Assembly: GCA_947474485.1 (NCBI GenBank)
Contig: CANJJP010000060.1
Location: forward strand, 1 to 8,025
Length of the DNA: 8,025 nucleotides
Direction of reading: 5' to 3'
Source: Bacteroidota bacterium
GTDB taxonomy: Bacteria; Bacteroidota; Bacteroidia; B-17B0; Aurantibacillaceae
A model generated the notes under the pieces. It saw only the letters and a list, made by a program, of their open reading frames with translations, was not told the origin of the DNA and did no database searches. Of the stretch, positions 1-6,373 are shown in pieces. Made by a program: the position numbers and the translations under genes. Within the stretch, counting starts at the first letter, position 1, and every line of letters starts with the position of its first letter.

Positions 1-90
1 ATAATCAAACACAAAGGAGAAGATGTTGGTTTATATGATACTGTTCTAAATCCAAAGGATTATCAAGAAGGATTTGTAAACGAAGACTAA
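1..90 (+). CDS. C-terminal end of an unidentified protein (5' end outside window)
   Basis: Frame 1 is open from the first base and ends at TAA in 88-90, giving 29 visible residues that begin IIKHKGEDVGLYDTV and end GFVNED. The tail is hydrophilic and ends with acidic residues, as expected for a soluble C-terminus, but it is too short to name a family and I do not recognise it. Support for a real gene comes from codons typical of the neighbours and from a terminator-like hairpin with a T-run that begins only seven bases after the stop. It converges on the broken phosphatase gene downstream. Confidence 0.6.
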   Translation: MIKHKGEDVGLYDTVLNPKDYQEGFVNED

Positions 91-94
91 TCTT

Positions 95-111
95 CCGCTA
101 CTCTGTAGCTT
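95..111 (-). repeat. Palindromic intergenic repeat, copy 1 (inverted)
   Basis: CCGCTACTCTGTAGCTT is the exact reverse complement of copy 2 at 215-231 (17 of 17 bases). The core GCTAC-TCT-GTAGC is itself a small palindrome. Read along the plus strand it follows the end of the left-edge gene, so it lies 3' of a gene in that gene's reading direction, as the other two copies do for the minus-strand gene. Confidence 0.75.
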
Positions 112-114
112 TTT
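97..114 (+). terminator. Short intrinsic terminator after the first gene (also a repeat copy)
   Basis: GCTAC (97-101) and GTAGC (105-109) form a 5-bp stem around a TCT loop and are followed at once by TTTTT (110-114). The hairpin starts seven bases after the stop of the left-edge gene. The stem is short, so termination may be weak. The same bases belong to copy 1 (95-111) of the repeat that recurs at 215-231 and 265-280. Confidence 0.45.
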
Positions 115-214
115 ATTGGTGGTGTTGTATACTTTTACAAATGTTTTGCCACGCTGCGGCTTATGGTTGGTGTTTAAATTTTACAACAAACGTAATTATC
201 AATAATATTATTTT

Positions 215-231
215 AAGCTACAGAGTAGCGG
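215..231 (+). repeat. Palindromic intergenic repeat, copy 2
   Basis: AAGCTACAGAGTAGCGG shares its first 16 bases with copy 3 and all 17, inverted, with copy 1. Copies 2 and 3 start exactly 50 bp apart. Read on the minus strand it forms the GCTAC-TCT-GTAGC hairpin downstream of the phosphatase gene, but the bases that follow (TTAAAATAATATT) are not a clean T-run, so a terminator role is uncertain. Confidence 0.75.
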
Positions 232-264
232 CAGCTTTGTAGGCATAATATAATAGTAAAATTC

Positions 265-280
265 AAGCTACAGAGTAGCG
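265..280 (+). repeat. Palindromic intergenic repeat, copy 3
   Basis: AAGCTACAGAGTAGCG is identical to the first 16 bases of copy 2. It ends 17 bp from the stop codon of the phosphatase gene on the minus strand. In that direction the hairpin is followed by TTGAATTTTA, a poor T-tract, so it could be a weak terminator or simply a dispersed repeat. Confidence 0.75.
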
Positions 281-297
281 AAACATACACACCAAAT

Positions 298-1067
298 TTA
301 CAACCTAATCCCAATAACCAGCACATCATCAACCTGCTCCAATTCTCCTCTCCAGTTTTCAAACTCACCAGTTAATGCAGTTATTTGAGTATCCATAGTA
401 TCAACACTAATTTTTTGAAGCATTTCGTTTAATGGGCGGTATTTGTATTTTTTACCTTTTGGTCCACCAAATTGATCGGCGTAACCATCGGTATATAAAT
501 ACAACACATCGCCTTTCTCATAATTTATTTCGTACAACTTAAAATCTTCTTTGCGCTCGCCCATACCAACTGGCATTCGGTCGGCATCTAACTCTTCGTA
601 TCCATCTTTTCTTACAATCAACGGAGCATTATTAGCGGCTGCATAACTTAATTTTTTTGTTTGTTGGTCAATGCATAATAAAATTCCATCAAAGCCATCC
701 TTTTGTCCTTCTTTACTTATATTATCTATCAAGCGTTGACGAACAAAATTTAATACCTCATTGGGTTTTTCAATTCCCTTTTCTTTAATTGCCTCGTTTA
801 AATAACCTATGTTTAATAAGCTCATAAACGCTCCAGGAACACCGTGCCCTGTGCTATCACAGGCTGCAATGTAAAACTTCCGATTAGTAGCTGAGCCTGT
901 CGAAGCAGCCCAGTAAAAATCCCCACTCACAATGTCCTTTGGATGAAAGAACACAAAATGTTCTTTCAACTCTTCCTCTAAAAAATCTTTATGCGCTAAT
1001 AAACTATACTGAATTCGTTTTGCGTAATTTATCGAATCAACAATTTCCTTTTGTTTCTCTTCAATGA
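298..1067 (-). pseudogene. C-terminal fragment: SpoIIE/PP2C phosphatase domain, orphaned
   Basis: After the A8 tract the frame reads IIEEKQKEIVDSINYAKRIQ and then the phosphatase domain. There is no ATG at the head of this frame; the first conventional alternative start is TTG at 967-969, giving 223 residues. In that numbering the metal-binding motifs are intact: GDFYW (Asp17), CDSTGHGVPGAFMS (Asp38), DGFDG (91-95), LYTDG (Asp161) and the terminal VDDVLVIGI (Asp214, Asp215). This fits a Mn/Mg-dependent serine/threonine phosphatase. The loop after GDFYW, AASTGSATNRK, is encoded partly by CTTCGACAGGCTCAG (891-905, minus strand), which resembles a widespread REP-type core. Whether the piece is translated is unknown; no ribosome-binding site is evident before the TTG. 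Confidence 0.75.
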
Positions 1068-1199
1068 TTTTTTTTGGTGTTCGATTTCTTTGGTACGCTC
1101 CTTTACTTTATCCTCAAGACCACTATATGATTCTTGCAACTCTTCCACCATGTGATTAAAATTAGCACTCAGCTCTGCAATTTCTGTTGCACCGATTAT

Positions 1200-2234
1200 T
1201 TATATCCGTTCACTTAAATTGCCTTGCCTAATGCGTTTGGTTTTTTCCGAAAGGTTTTTAATTGGTTTAATAAGCACCCTTGCCCTAAAAACAATAAATA
1301 GGGATAATGGGAAAATAAAGAAAACCAAAATTTTTAAGAACTTAACAAACTCCGACTTAAGTAATTCGCGCTCTTGCTGGTTATCTGTTACCACTTGCAA
1401 AACATAACTATCATACAATCCAGTATTAGCTATTTCGATACAAATAAAGTGATTACTTACTTTTAAACCATCTTTTTCTTCCATTAAAACTTGATCCTTC
1501 TTTTCTTGTATCACTTTATTTATGATAGCATCAAATCTTTTTTCAAACACAAGTGAAGGAATGTTTTTAATTACAGCATCTATCTTCGTTCCTCTTAAAG
1601 AAGAATAAGATGCTGCCGAAAGTTGAACCTTTTTTAGCATTAGCGATTGCAAACCATCTGCCTTATCCGAATAAAAGCCAAGCTCAATTACAAATCGTTT
1701 TGTTGTTGATGGAATAAATGAATACTTCTTAATTTTTTTGGTACTCATTTCTAAACCAAACCGATCTGCACTAAACTTTCCTTCCTCTCTAATTTTATCA
1801 AAAAACTTAGCGAAATCTGGGGCTATCTTTCTAAAGTTTAATCCCAAGTCATTTTTAAAAGTAGTGTTGCAAATAACAGCATTGGTATCTATGATGTAAA
1901 TACTTTCTGTTACTGTATCTAATCCAAGTTTTACTGATAGTTTGTAAAGGTTAGCTGTTGAAAGATCAATTCCCTTTGCTTCTTCTTCAATAATTAATTT
2001 ACTCATTTGCTCCATACGTTTGTTAAATGAAGCTTCGTGCAGCACCATTCCTTGGTCGTATAAATCAACTAAGTTTTTAATTTCTAAAGTAAGGTGCTTA
2101 ATTTGCTCTTGCTTTAATTCCCTTAATTTTTCTTTTCCCGAATAGTAATTGTATCCTAAAAACACAAGAACAAATAACAACATAGGGGCAATTATATTGA
2201 GTAATTGCTGTTGAAGTATATTCATTCTTTTCAT
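1200..2234 (-). pseudogene. N-terminal fragment: membrane sensor with truncated HAMP
   Basis: This 344-residue piece begins at ATG 2232-2234 (MKRMNIL); a second ATG three codons in is an equally possible start. Residues about 9-27 form a hydrophobic helix (NIIAPMLLFVLVFLGYNYY). Residues about 30-295 form a mostly polar, lysine-rich region that would lie in the periplasm and probably binds a signal. Its length suits a CACHE-like sensor, but I see no diagnostic motif. Residues about 299-322 form a second helix, and 323-344 are the first part of HAMP (KPIKNLSEKTKRIRQGNL). Translation ends at TAA 1200-1202, before the second HAMP helix, so if made this would be a two-helix sensor with no output domain. 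No TAnnTTTG box is seen on this strand in the 104 bp upstream. Confidence 0.75.
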
Positions 2235-2323
2235 AGCGAAAAATTACTAAAAGTTTTTGGATTGATGGTATATTTTCTTCTAAAGAATCTTATCCAATGC
2301 TGTTCCAAGGCCAATTATTTCAA

Positions 2324-2331
2324 TAACTTTG
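2324..2331 (+). promoter_or_regulatory. Bacteroidetes -7 box (TAACTTTG) directly before hrpB
   Basis: TAACTTTG matches the Bacteroidetes consensus TAnnTTTG exactly and ends seven bases before the hrpB ATG. Transcription would begin within a few bases of the start codon, so the mRNA would be leaderless or nearly so. No clear -33 TTG is visible at the usual distance, which lowers confidence. Confidence 0.4.
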
Positions 2332-2338
2332 TTTCCAT

Positions 2339-4828
2339 ATGCCGTCTTCATTCGACCCATTTAAAATAGAATTACCCGTTACCGAAATTATTGCTGATGT
2401 AAGAAAAGAACTTGCTTTGGGCAATACACTTATTGTAAATGCTCCACCTGGCGCAGGAAAAAGTACTTTATTGCCACTAGCTTTATTAGATGAAAATTGG
2501 TTAGAAGGAAAAAAAATAATTATGCTCGAGCCTCGGCGATTAGCTGCTAAGACCATTGCAGCACGTATGGCTGATTTATTGGGAGAAGAAGCGGGGCAAA
2601 CAATTGGTTACCGTATTCGTTTTGAAACTAAAGTAAGTGCAAATACAAAAATAGAAGTTGTAACAGAAGGAATTTTAACCCGCATGTTACATCATGATAA
2701 TGCATTGGAAAATCTAGCCCTTGTAATATTTGATGAATTTCACGAACGTAATTTGCATGCTGATTTAGCATTGGCATTGTGCAGAGAAGCACAACAAGTA
2801 TTGCGCCCTGATTTGCGGATTATGATTATGTCGGCAACGTTAAACATGCCGCAACTAAAAGCTTTATTAAATGCACCTGTTGTAGTAAGTGAAGGAAGGC
2901 AATACCCAGTTGAAGTAATTTATGCAGGTGATGCGGATGAAACCATGTTGCCCGAACTAGCTGCACGTTTAGTGTTTAATGCAGTTGCAAAGCATGAGGG
3001 AGATGTTTTACTCTTTTTACCCGGTGAAGCTGAAATAAAAAAGTGTGCAGCTATTTTGCAAAATCAATTGAACGATTTTTGTATTCATCCACTTTACGGA
3101 ATGCTGCCTCAGCGTGAACAATTTTTAGCAATCGTACCTAATAAATTTGGTAAACGAAAAGTGGTATTAGCAACATCCATTGCAGAAACAAGTTTAACGA
3201 TTGAAGGAATAAAAATTGTTGTTGACTCAGGTTTTGGGCGCAATTCCAAATTTGATATTAAATCAGGTTTATCGCGTTTAGAAACCAATCGCATTTCGAA
3301 AGATGCTGCCGACCAACGCGCAGGGCGTGCTGGGCGTTTGAGCGCAGGTGTGTGTTATCGCATGTGGACATTAGCTACACATGCGCGCTTAGCCGAACAT
3401 CGTATTCCTGAAATTATGGAAGCTGATTTAGCGTCCTTAATGTTAGATATGGCAAAATGGGGCGTTAATGATATTACACAGTTAACATGGTTAAGTCCGC
3501 CACCAAAAACATCCTTAGCGCAAGCAAATGAAATGCTGCATCAAATAAATGCATTAGAAAACAATCGCATAACTGAGCATGGAAAACAAGTTCATGCATT
3601 GGCTTGTCACCCAAGGATTGCGCATATGTTATTGATGGCAGAAGACACAAAAGCAAAACAACTGGCAACAGATATTGCAGCTGTATTAGAAGAAAGAGAT
3701 CCTTTACCAAGAGACAGCGGGATTGATATTAATTTACGTATTGAAACTTTACGCCGACAAAGAGGAAATAATAATTTAGGAAATAAATTTTCTCGCATCG
3801 AAAAAAATGCTGCTTCCTATCGTAAGTTATTAAACCTAGATGCAGATAATAGCACGCATGATTCGCACGATGCAGGTTTATTACTTGCTTACGCCTACCC
3901 CGAACGCATTGCATCTGCAAAGCCTGGAAACAATGCACAATTTCAATTAGCAAATGGAAAAATTGCAACAGCTGGGCATAGAGATGATTTAGCGCATGAA
4001 GCTTGGTTAGCCGTTGCTAATATGGATTTACGCGATGGTTTAGGAAAAATATTTTTAGCAGCTCCGCTTAATCCAAAAGACTTACTACCAATGGTGAAGG
4101 AAGTAGAAAGTGTTGTGTGGGATACTCGCAAAGGCGGTATTGTAGCAAGCAAAGATTTACGAATTGGAAACATTGTATTACAATCAAAACCAATAACTAA
4201 ATTTAATGAAGAACAAGTTATAGCTGCAATATGCAAAGCAATTGAAAAAGAAGGAGAGAATCTCCTAAACTTTGATGATAAGATGAAACAATTGCAAAAT
4301 CGTATTTTAAGTTTGCGTATTTGGAATCCAGAAGAAAACTGGCCCGACGTAAGTATTGAAACATTAGTAATGAATGCATCTACATGGCTTTCTCCTTATC
4401 TTAAAAACATAAAAAAAGCAGATGACTTAAAACGTGTTGATTTATATGAAGCGTTATACCATTCATTAGATTGGGAAAAACAAAATGAACTAAACACACT
4501 AGCTCCTTCAAAATTAGAAGTGCCAAGTGGTTCTAAAATTCCAATCGAGTATTTTGCAAACGGGGCAACTCCGGTACTATCGGTTCGTTTACAAGAAGTG
4601 TTTGGGTTAATTGATACACCTGCACTTAACAAAGGAAAAATAAAAGTAGTTATGCATTTATTATCTCCTGGTTACAAACCCGTGCAAGTAACTACCGACT
4701 TAAAAAGTTTTTGGAATAATTTATACCACGAAGTAAAAAAAGAATTGCAACGCCGTTACCCCAAACACGCCTGGCCCGATGACCCTTGGACAGCAGATGC
4801 TGTGGCAAAGGGGAAGAGTTGGAAGTGA
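2339..4828 (+). CDS. hrpB: ATP-dependent RNA helicase HrpB
   Basis: This 829-residue cytoplasmic DEAH-family helicase has the length usual for HrpB (about 800-840). The helicase core motifs appear in order: Walker A APPGAGKS (35-42), motif Ia EPRRLAA (64-70), motif II DEFH (132-135), motif III SAT (165-167), motif V TSIAETSLTIEG (279-290) and motif VI QRAGRAGR (326-333). DEFH in place of DEAH is normal in HrpB proteins. A helicase-associated region follows (about 365-455), and the HrpB-specific C-terminal domain occupies about 695-829, ending in RYPKHAWPDDPW (806-817), a family hallmark. The enzyme should use ATP to remodel RNA or RNA-protein complexes; its cellular substrate is poorly defined. 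The ATG at 2339 gives the usual short leader before Walker A. It is divergent from the broken phosphatase gene and has no operon partner. No lesion is seen. Confidence 0.96.
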   Translation: MPSSFDPFKIELPVTEIIADVRKELALGNTLIVNAPPGAGKSTLLPLALLDENWLEGKKIIMLEPRRLAAKTIAARMADLLGEEAGQTIGYRIRFETKVSANTKIEVVTEGILTRMLHHDNALENLALVIFDEFHERNLHADLALALCREAQQVLRPDLRIMIMSATLNMPQLKALLNAPVVVSEGRQYPVEVIYAGDADETMLPELAARLVFNAVAKHEGDVLLFLPGEAEIKKCAAILQNQLNDFCIHPLYGMLPQREQFLAIVPNKFGKRKVVLATSIAETSLTIEGIKIVVDSGFGRNSKFDIKSGLSRLETNRISKDAADQRAGRAGRLSAGVCYRMWTLATHARLAEHRIPEIMEADLASLMLDMAKWGVNDITQLTWLSPPPKTSLAQANEMLHQINALENNRITEHGKQVHALACHPRIAHMLLMAEDTKAKQLATDIAAVLEERDPLPRDSGIDINLRIETLRRQRGNNNLGNKFSRIEKNAASYRKLLNLDADNSTHDSHDAGLLLAYAYPERIASAKPGNNAQFQLANGKIATAGHRDDLAHEAWLAVANMDLRDGLGKIFLAAPLNPKDLLPMVKEVESVVWDTRKGGIVASKDLRIGNIVLQSKPITKFNEEQVIAAICKAIEKEGENLLNFDDKMKQLQNRILSLRIWNPEENWPDVSIETLVMNASTWLSPYLKNIKKADDLKRVDLYEALYHSLDWEKQNELNTLAPSKLEVPSGSKIPIEYFANGATPVLSVRLQEVFGLIDTPALNKGKIKVVMHLLSPGYKPVQVTTDLKSFWNNLYHEVKKELQRRYPKHAWPDDPWTADAVAKGKSWK

Positions 4829-4872
4829 TACATGGAGAAACTTTTGCGGAACTTCTAAAAAATGCGCCTCCT

Positions 4873-4920
4873 CCTTCGAAATACTTCGATAAACTAAGTG
4901 CAGGCGCTCAGGATGACAGT
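4873..4920. repeat. REP-like intergenic repeat (CTTCGA ... GCTCAGGATGACAG)
   Basis: Two CTTCGA words (4874-4879 and 4884-4889) are followed by GGCGCTCAGGATGACAGT (4903-4920). This resembles the CTTCGAC...GCTCAGGATGACA repeats common between genes in Bacteroidetes and other bacteria, an identification made from memory. Local pairing is possible: TCGAA (4876-4880) with TTCGA (4885-4889), nested inside GCGCCT (4864-4869) with AGGCGC (4902-4907). It lies between two converging genes, the usual place for such elements. Confidence 0.5.
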
Positions 4921-4940
4921 CGCGTTTTATACTTAGTTTA
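4890..4940. terminator. Perfect 10-bp inverted repeat between convergent genes, probable two-way terminator
   Basis: TAAACTAAGT (4890-4899) and ACTTAGTTTA (4931-4940) are exact reverse complements separated by 31 nt. The element lies between the hrpB stop (4828) and the aminotransferase stop (4947-4949). The stem is AT-rich and the loop long, so it is not a textbook intrinsic terminator, but the right arm is followed by ATTGTTTT on the plus strand. It overlaps the REP-like repeat, and alternative pairings compete with it. Confidence 0.4.
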
Positions 4941-4946
4941 ATTGTT

Positions 4947-6233
4947 TTAACTCAATTTCTTTAATGCGTTGCGCAAGCTTTCTATTGCCCCGCTTACATC
5001 ATCCATACTGCAAGTGCCAACGGATAAACGATACCAAGTACTATCTTTATCAGCACCAAATGCGTAGAAAGGAACAACAGCCATTTTACCTTCATCTAAA
5101 ATGTAACGTGTAATATCAGCCGTATTTTCTAATACTTTTCCTTCAGCTGTTTTTTTGCCTTTTAAATTAAACTGTATAGTTAAATAAATTGCTGCTTGAG
5201 GTGTGATTGCATGAACGCCATAACCTTCGTTCTTCAATTGCATAAAGCCATTGTAAAAGCCATCTAAACGAGCGCTAATTTTTTTCTTCTGCTCCACAAT
5301 AAATGCATCGTACAAACTTAAGTTGTCTAAATATTTTGCACTTGCCATTTGTTCTGCTTTTGGGGCCCAAGCACCAACATGCGTAAGAACAGCTTTCATT
5401 TTATCAATAATCTTTTTTGGCCCCATGCTCCACCCCACACGAACGCCAGTTGCTGCTAGTGATTTAGAAATGCCATCTACAAACACAGTGTATTGGCGCA
5501 TTTCTGGACGTAAGCTTACTGGGTCATAATGCTTAGTATTCCCGTGTGTTAAGGCCCAATAAATTTGGTCATACATAACATACAATGGTTTTACATCGCT
5601 TCCTCTTCTTAAATTTTCTGCTAACACCATATCACAAATCTCTTCTAAATCCTCTTTAGAAAAAACAGTTCCTGTTGGATTTTGTGGTGAGCACAATGCT
5701 AATAAAGATGCTTCTTGAATAAAAGGTTTAATATCCTTTGCCTTAGGCATAAAATTATTTTCAGGAGTAGCTTGAATGATAACTGGCTTCGCATTATTTA
5801 AATACGTGTAGTGGTTATTATTCCATGATGGAACAGCAAAAATTACAGTATCATTTGCATCTACCAATGTTCTAAAAATAGAATAGATAACAGGGCGTGC
5901 GCCACCAGCAATTAAAATTTCATCGTTCTTATAATCTAATCCGCCACGTTCCTTTAATAGTTTACTAACTGCATTACGCAACTCAAGCATACCGTCAGCA
6001 GCTGGGTAGTTTGTTTGATCAGCAAAATACTCATCAACAATCATTTGTTTTAACTCCGCAGGAATTGGAAATTGTTTAGGATTAAAATCACCAATAGTTA
6101 AATTATATATTTTTTCTCCTTGTTTAATCTTCTCATTCACCTCACCAGCCAACTTAATGATTTCTGATCCAATAATGTTTTCTGCTAGTTTCGAAACTTG
6201 CAATTCTCTGATGGCACTTGTTACTTGAGACAT
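4947..6233 (-). CDS. PLP-dependent class I/II aminotransferase (aspartate aminotransferase-like)
   Basis: This 428-residue cytoplasmic enzyme has aminotransferase fold type I. Visible active-site features are the PLP Schiff-base lysine in DGISKSLAATG (Lys257), NPTG (185-188), the cofactor-contacting YDQIYW (Asp222, Tyr225), Trp137 in PSWNNNHY as the likely ring-stacking residue, Arg265 in GVRVGW, and a C-terminal Arg402 in WYRLSVGT that should hold the substrate carboxylate. It should transfer an amino group between an amino acid and a 2-oxoacid; aspartate with 2-oxoglutarate is the usual assignment for this subgroup, but specificity cannot be read from the sequence. SWNNNHY and the NLTIGDFNPKQFPIP stretch match a subgroup I associate with Bacteroidetes. 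The start at 6231-6233 gives the expected short leader before the conserved core. It converges with hrpB and diverges from the patatin gene. Confidence 0.93.
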   Translation of the reverse strand: MSQVTSAIRELQVSKLAENIIGSEIIKLAGEVNEKIKQGEKIYNLTIGDFNPKQFPIPAELKQMIVDEYFADQTNYPAADGMLELRNAVSKLLKERGGLDYKNDEILIAGGARPVIYSIFRTLVDANDTVIFAVPSWNNNHYTYLNNAKPVIIQATPENNFMPKAKDIKPFIQEASLLALCSPQNPTGTVFSKEDLEEICDMVLAENLRRGSDVKPLYVMYDQIYWALTHGNTKHYDPVSLRPEMRQYTVFVDGISKSLAATGVRVGWSMGPKKIIDKMKAVLTHVGAWAPKAEQMASAKYLDNLSLYDAFIVEQKKKISARLDGFYNGFMQLKNEGYGVHAITPQAAIYLTIQFNLKGKKTAEGKVLENTADITRYILDEGKMAVVPFYAFGADKDSTWYRLSVGTCSMDDVSGAIESLRNALKKLS

Positions 6234-6270
6234 TGTATTTAATTAAAAAATGAATAATTTGGGAACCGAG

Positions 6271-6278
6271 CAAATGTA
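6271..6278 (-). promoter_or_regulatory. Bacteroidetes -7 box (TACATTTG) upstream of the aminotransferase gene
   Basis: The plus-strand bases CAAATGTA read TACATTTG on the minus strand, an exact TAnnTTTG match. The box lies 37 bases upstream of the ATG, giving a leader of roughly 30 nt. A -33 TTG at the usual spacing is not obvious. The remaining bases up to the patatin ATG at 6374 contain no other exact box. Confidence 0.45.
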
Positions 6279-6373
6279 ACAATTTCTAATCGTGAAAAAA
6301 GTGATTTTTATGCTGATATTTGAAAATAATTAAGTCAAATTTGTCCTACTATTATTATTTGGAATTTTTAGCT

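Larger units (their letters stand above)
91..297. other. Convergent intergenic stretch with three repeat copies and no gene
   Basis: No plausible coding frame is seen between the two converging gene ends. The stretch holds three copies of an imperfect palindrome (95-111, 215-231, 265-280). It also holds a separate small hairpin at 148-160, GCCAC-GCT-GCGGC, with the same 5-bp arm and 3-nt loop layout and one A-C mismatch. A looser direct similarity, GGTGTT then TTTTACAA, occurs at 121-140 and 169-186. Copies 1 and 2 are perfect 17-bp inverted repeats, so the region could also fold as one long hairpin. Confidence 0.6.
298..2234 (-). pseudogene. Broken sensor - HAMP - PP2C/SpoIIE serine phosphatase gene (two lesions)
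   Basis: The pieces read as one membrane-bound signalling protein of about 645 codons: N-terminal helix, periplasmic sensor region, second helix, HAMP, coiled coil, SpoIIE-type phosphatase. Two lesions break it. First, TAA at 1200-1202 falls inside HAMP: GNLSERI-stop-IIGATEIAELSANFNHM reads on in the same frame for 44 codons as good HAMP and coiled coil. Second, the linker frame EIEHQKK runs into an A8 tract (plus-strand T8 at 1068-1075) where a ninth A is needed to continue as IIEEKQKEIVDSINYAKRIQ; without it the frame stops at 1029-1031. The frame after the tract then runs without a stop to TAA at 298-300. In Bacteroidetes such proteins are thought to relay extracellular signals to anti-sigma antagonist partners. 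The A8 loss could be an assembly error; the in-frame TAA is harder to explain that way. Confidence 0.85.

Noticed and set aside
132..135. DEFH instead of DEAH in HrpB (protein residues 132-135) as an active-site change
   Set aside because: DEFH is, to my knowledge, normal in HrpB proteins and so is not a lesion.
95..280. Three short repeats as a CRISPR array
   Set aside because: Only 16-17 bp long, one copy is inverted, spacing is unequal (about 120 and 50 bp) and no cas gene is present.
1029..1202. Programmed recoding (stop readthrough plus frameshift) to make one full-length phosphatase
   Set aside because: It would need two separate recoding events within about 130 nt, with no supporting stem-loop or slippery heptamer seen at the stop; decay is simpler.
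1219..1407. Short plus-strand frame inside the sensor gene, and similar short frames opposite hrpB and the aminotransferase
   Set aside because: They lie antisense or out of frame to strongly supported genes and show no domain, start signal or conserved character.
6336..6343. CAAATTTG as a -7 box for the patatin gene
   Set aside because: It has one mismatch to TAnnTTTG and the only nearby TTTG (6319-6322) is spaced 13 bp away, shorter than usual. ATTATTTG at 6354-6361 also fails the consensus.
6320..6373. N-terminal extension of the patatin protein from a TTG codon (18 extra residues)
   Set aside because: The added residues (KSNLSYYYYLEF) look like translated intergenic DNA, and the ATG at 6374 places the GGGARG motif at its usual distance from the N-terminus.
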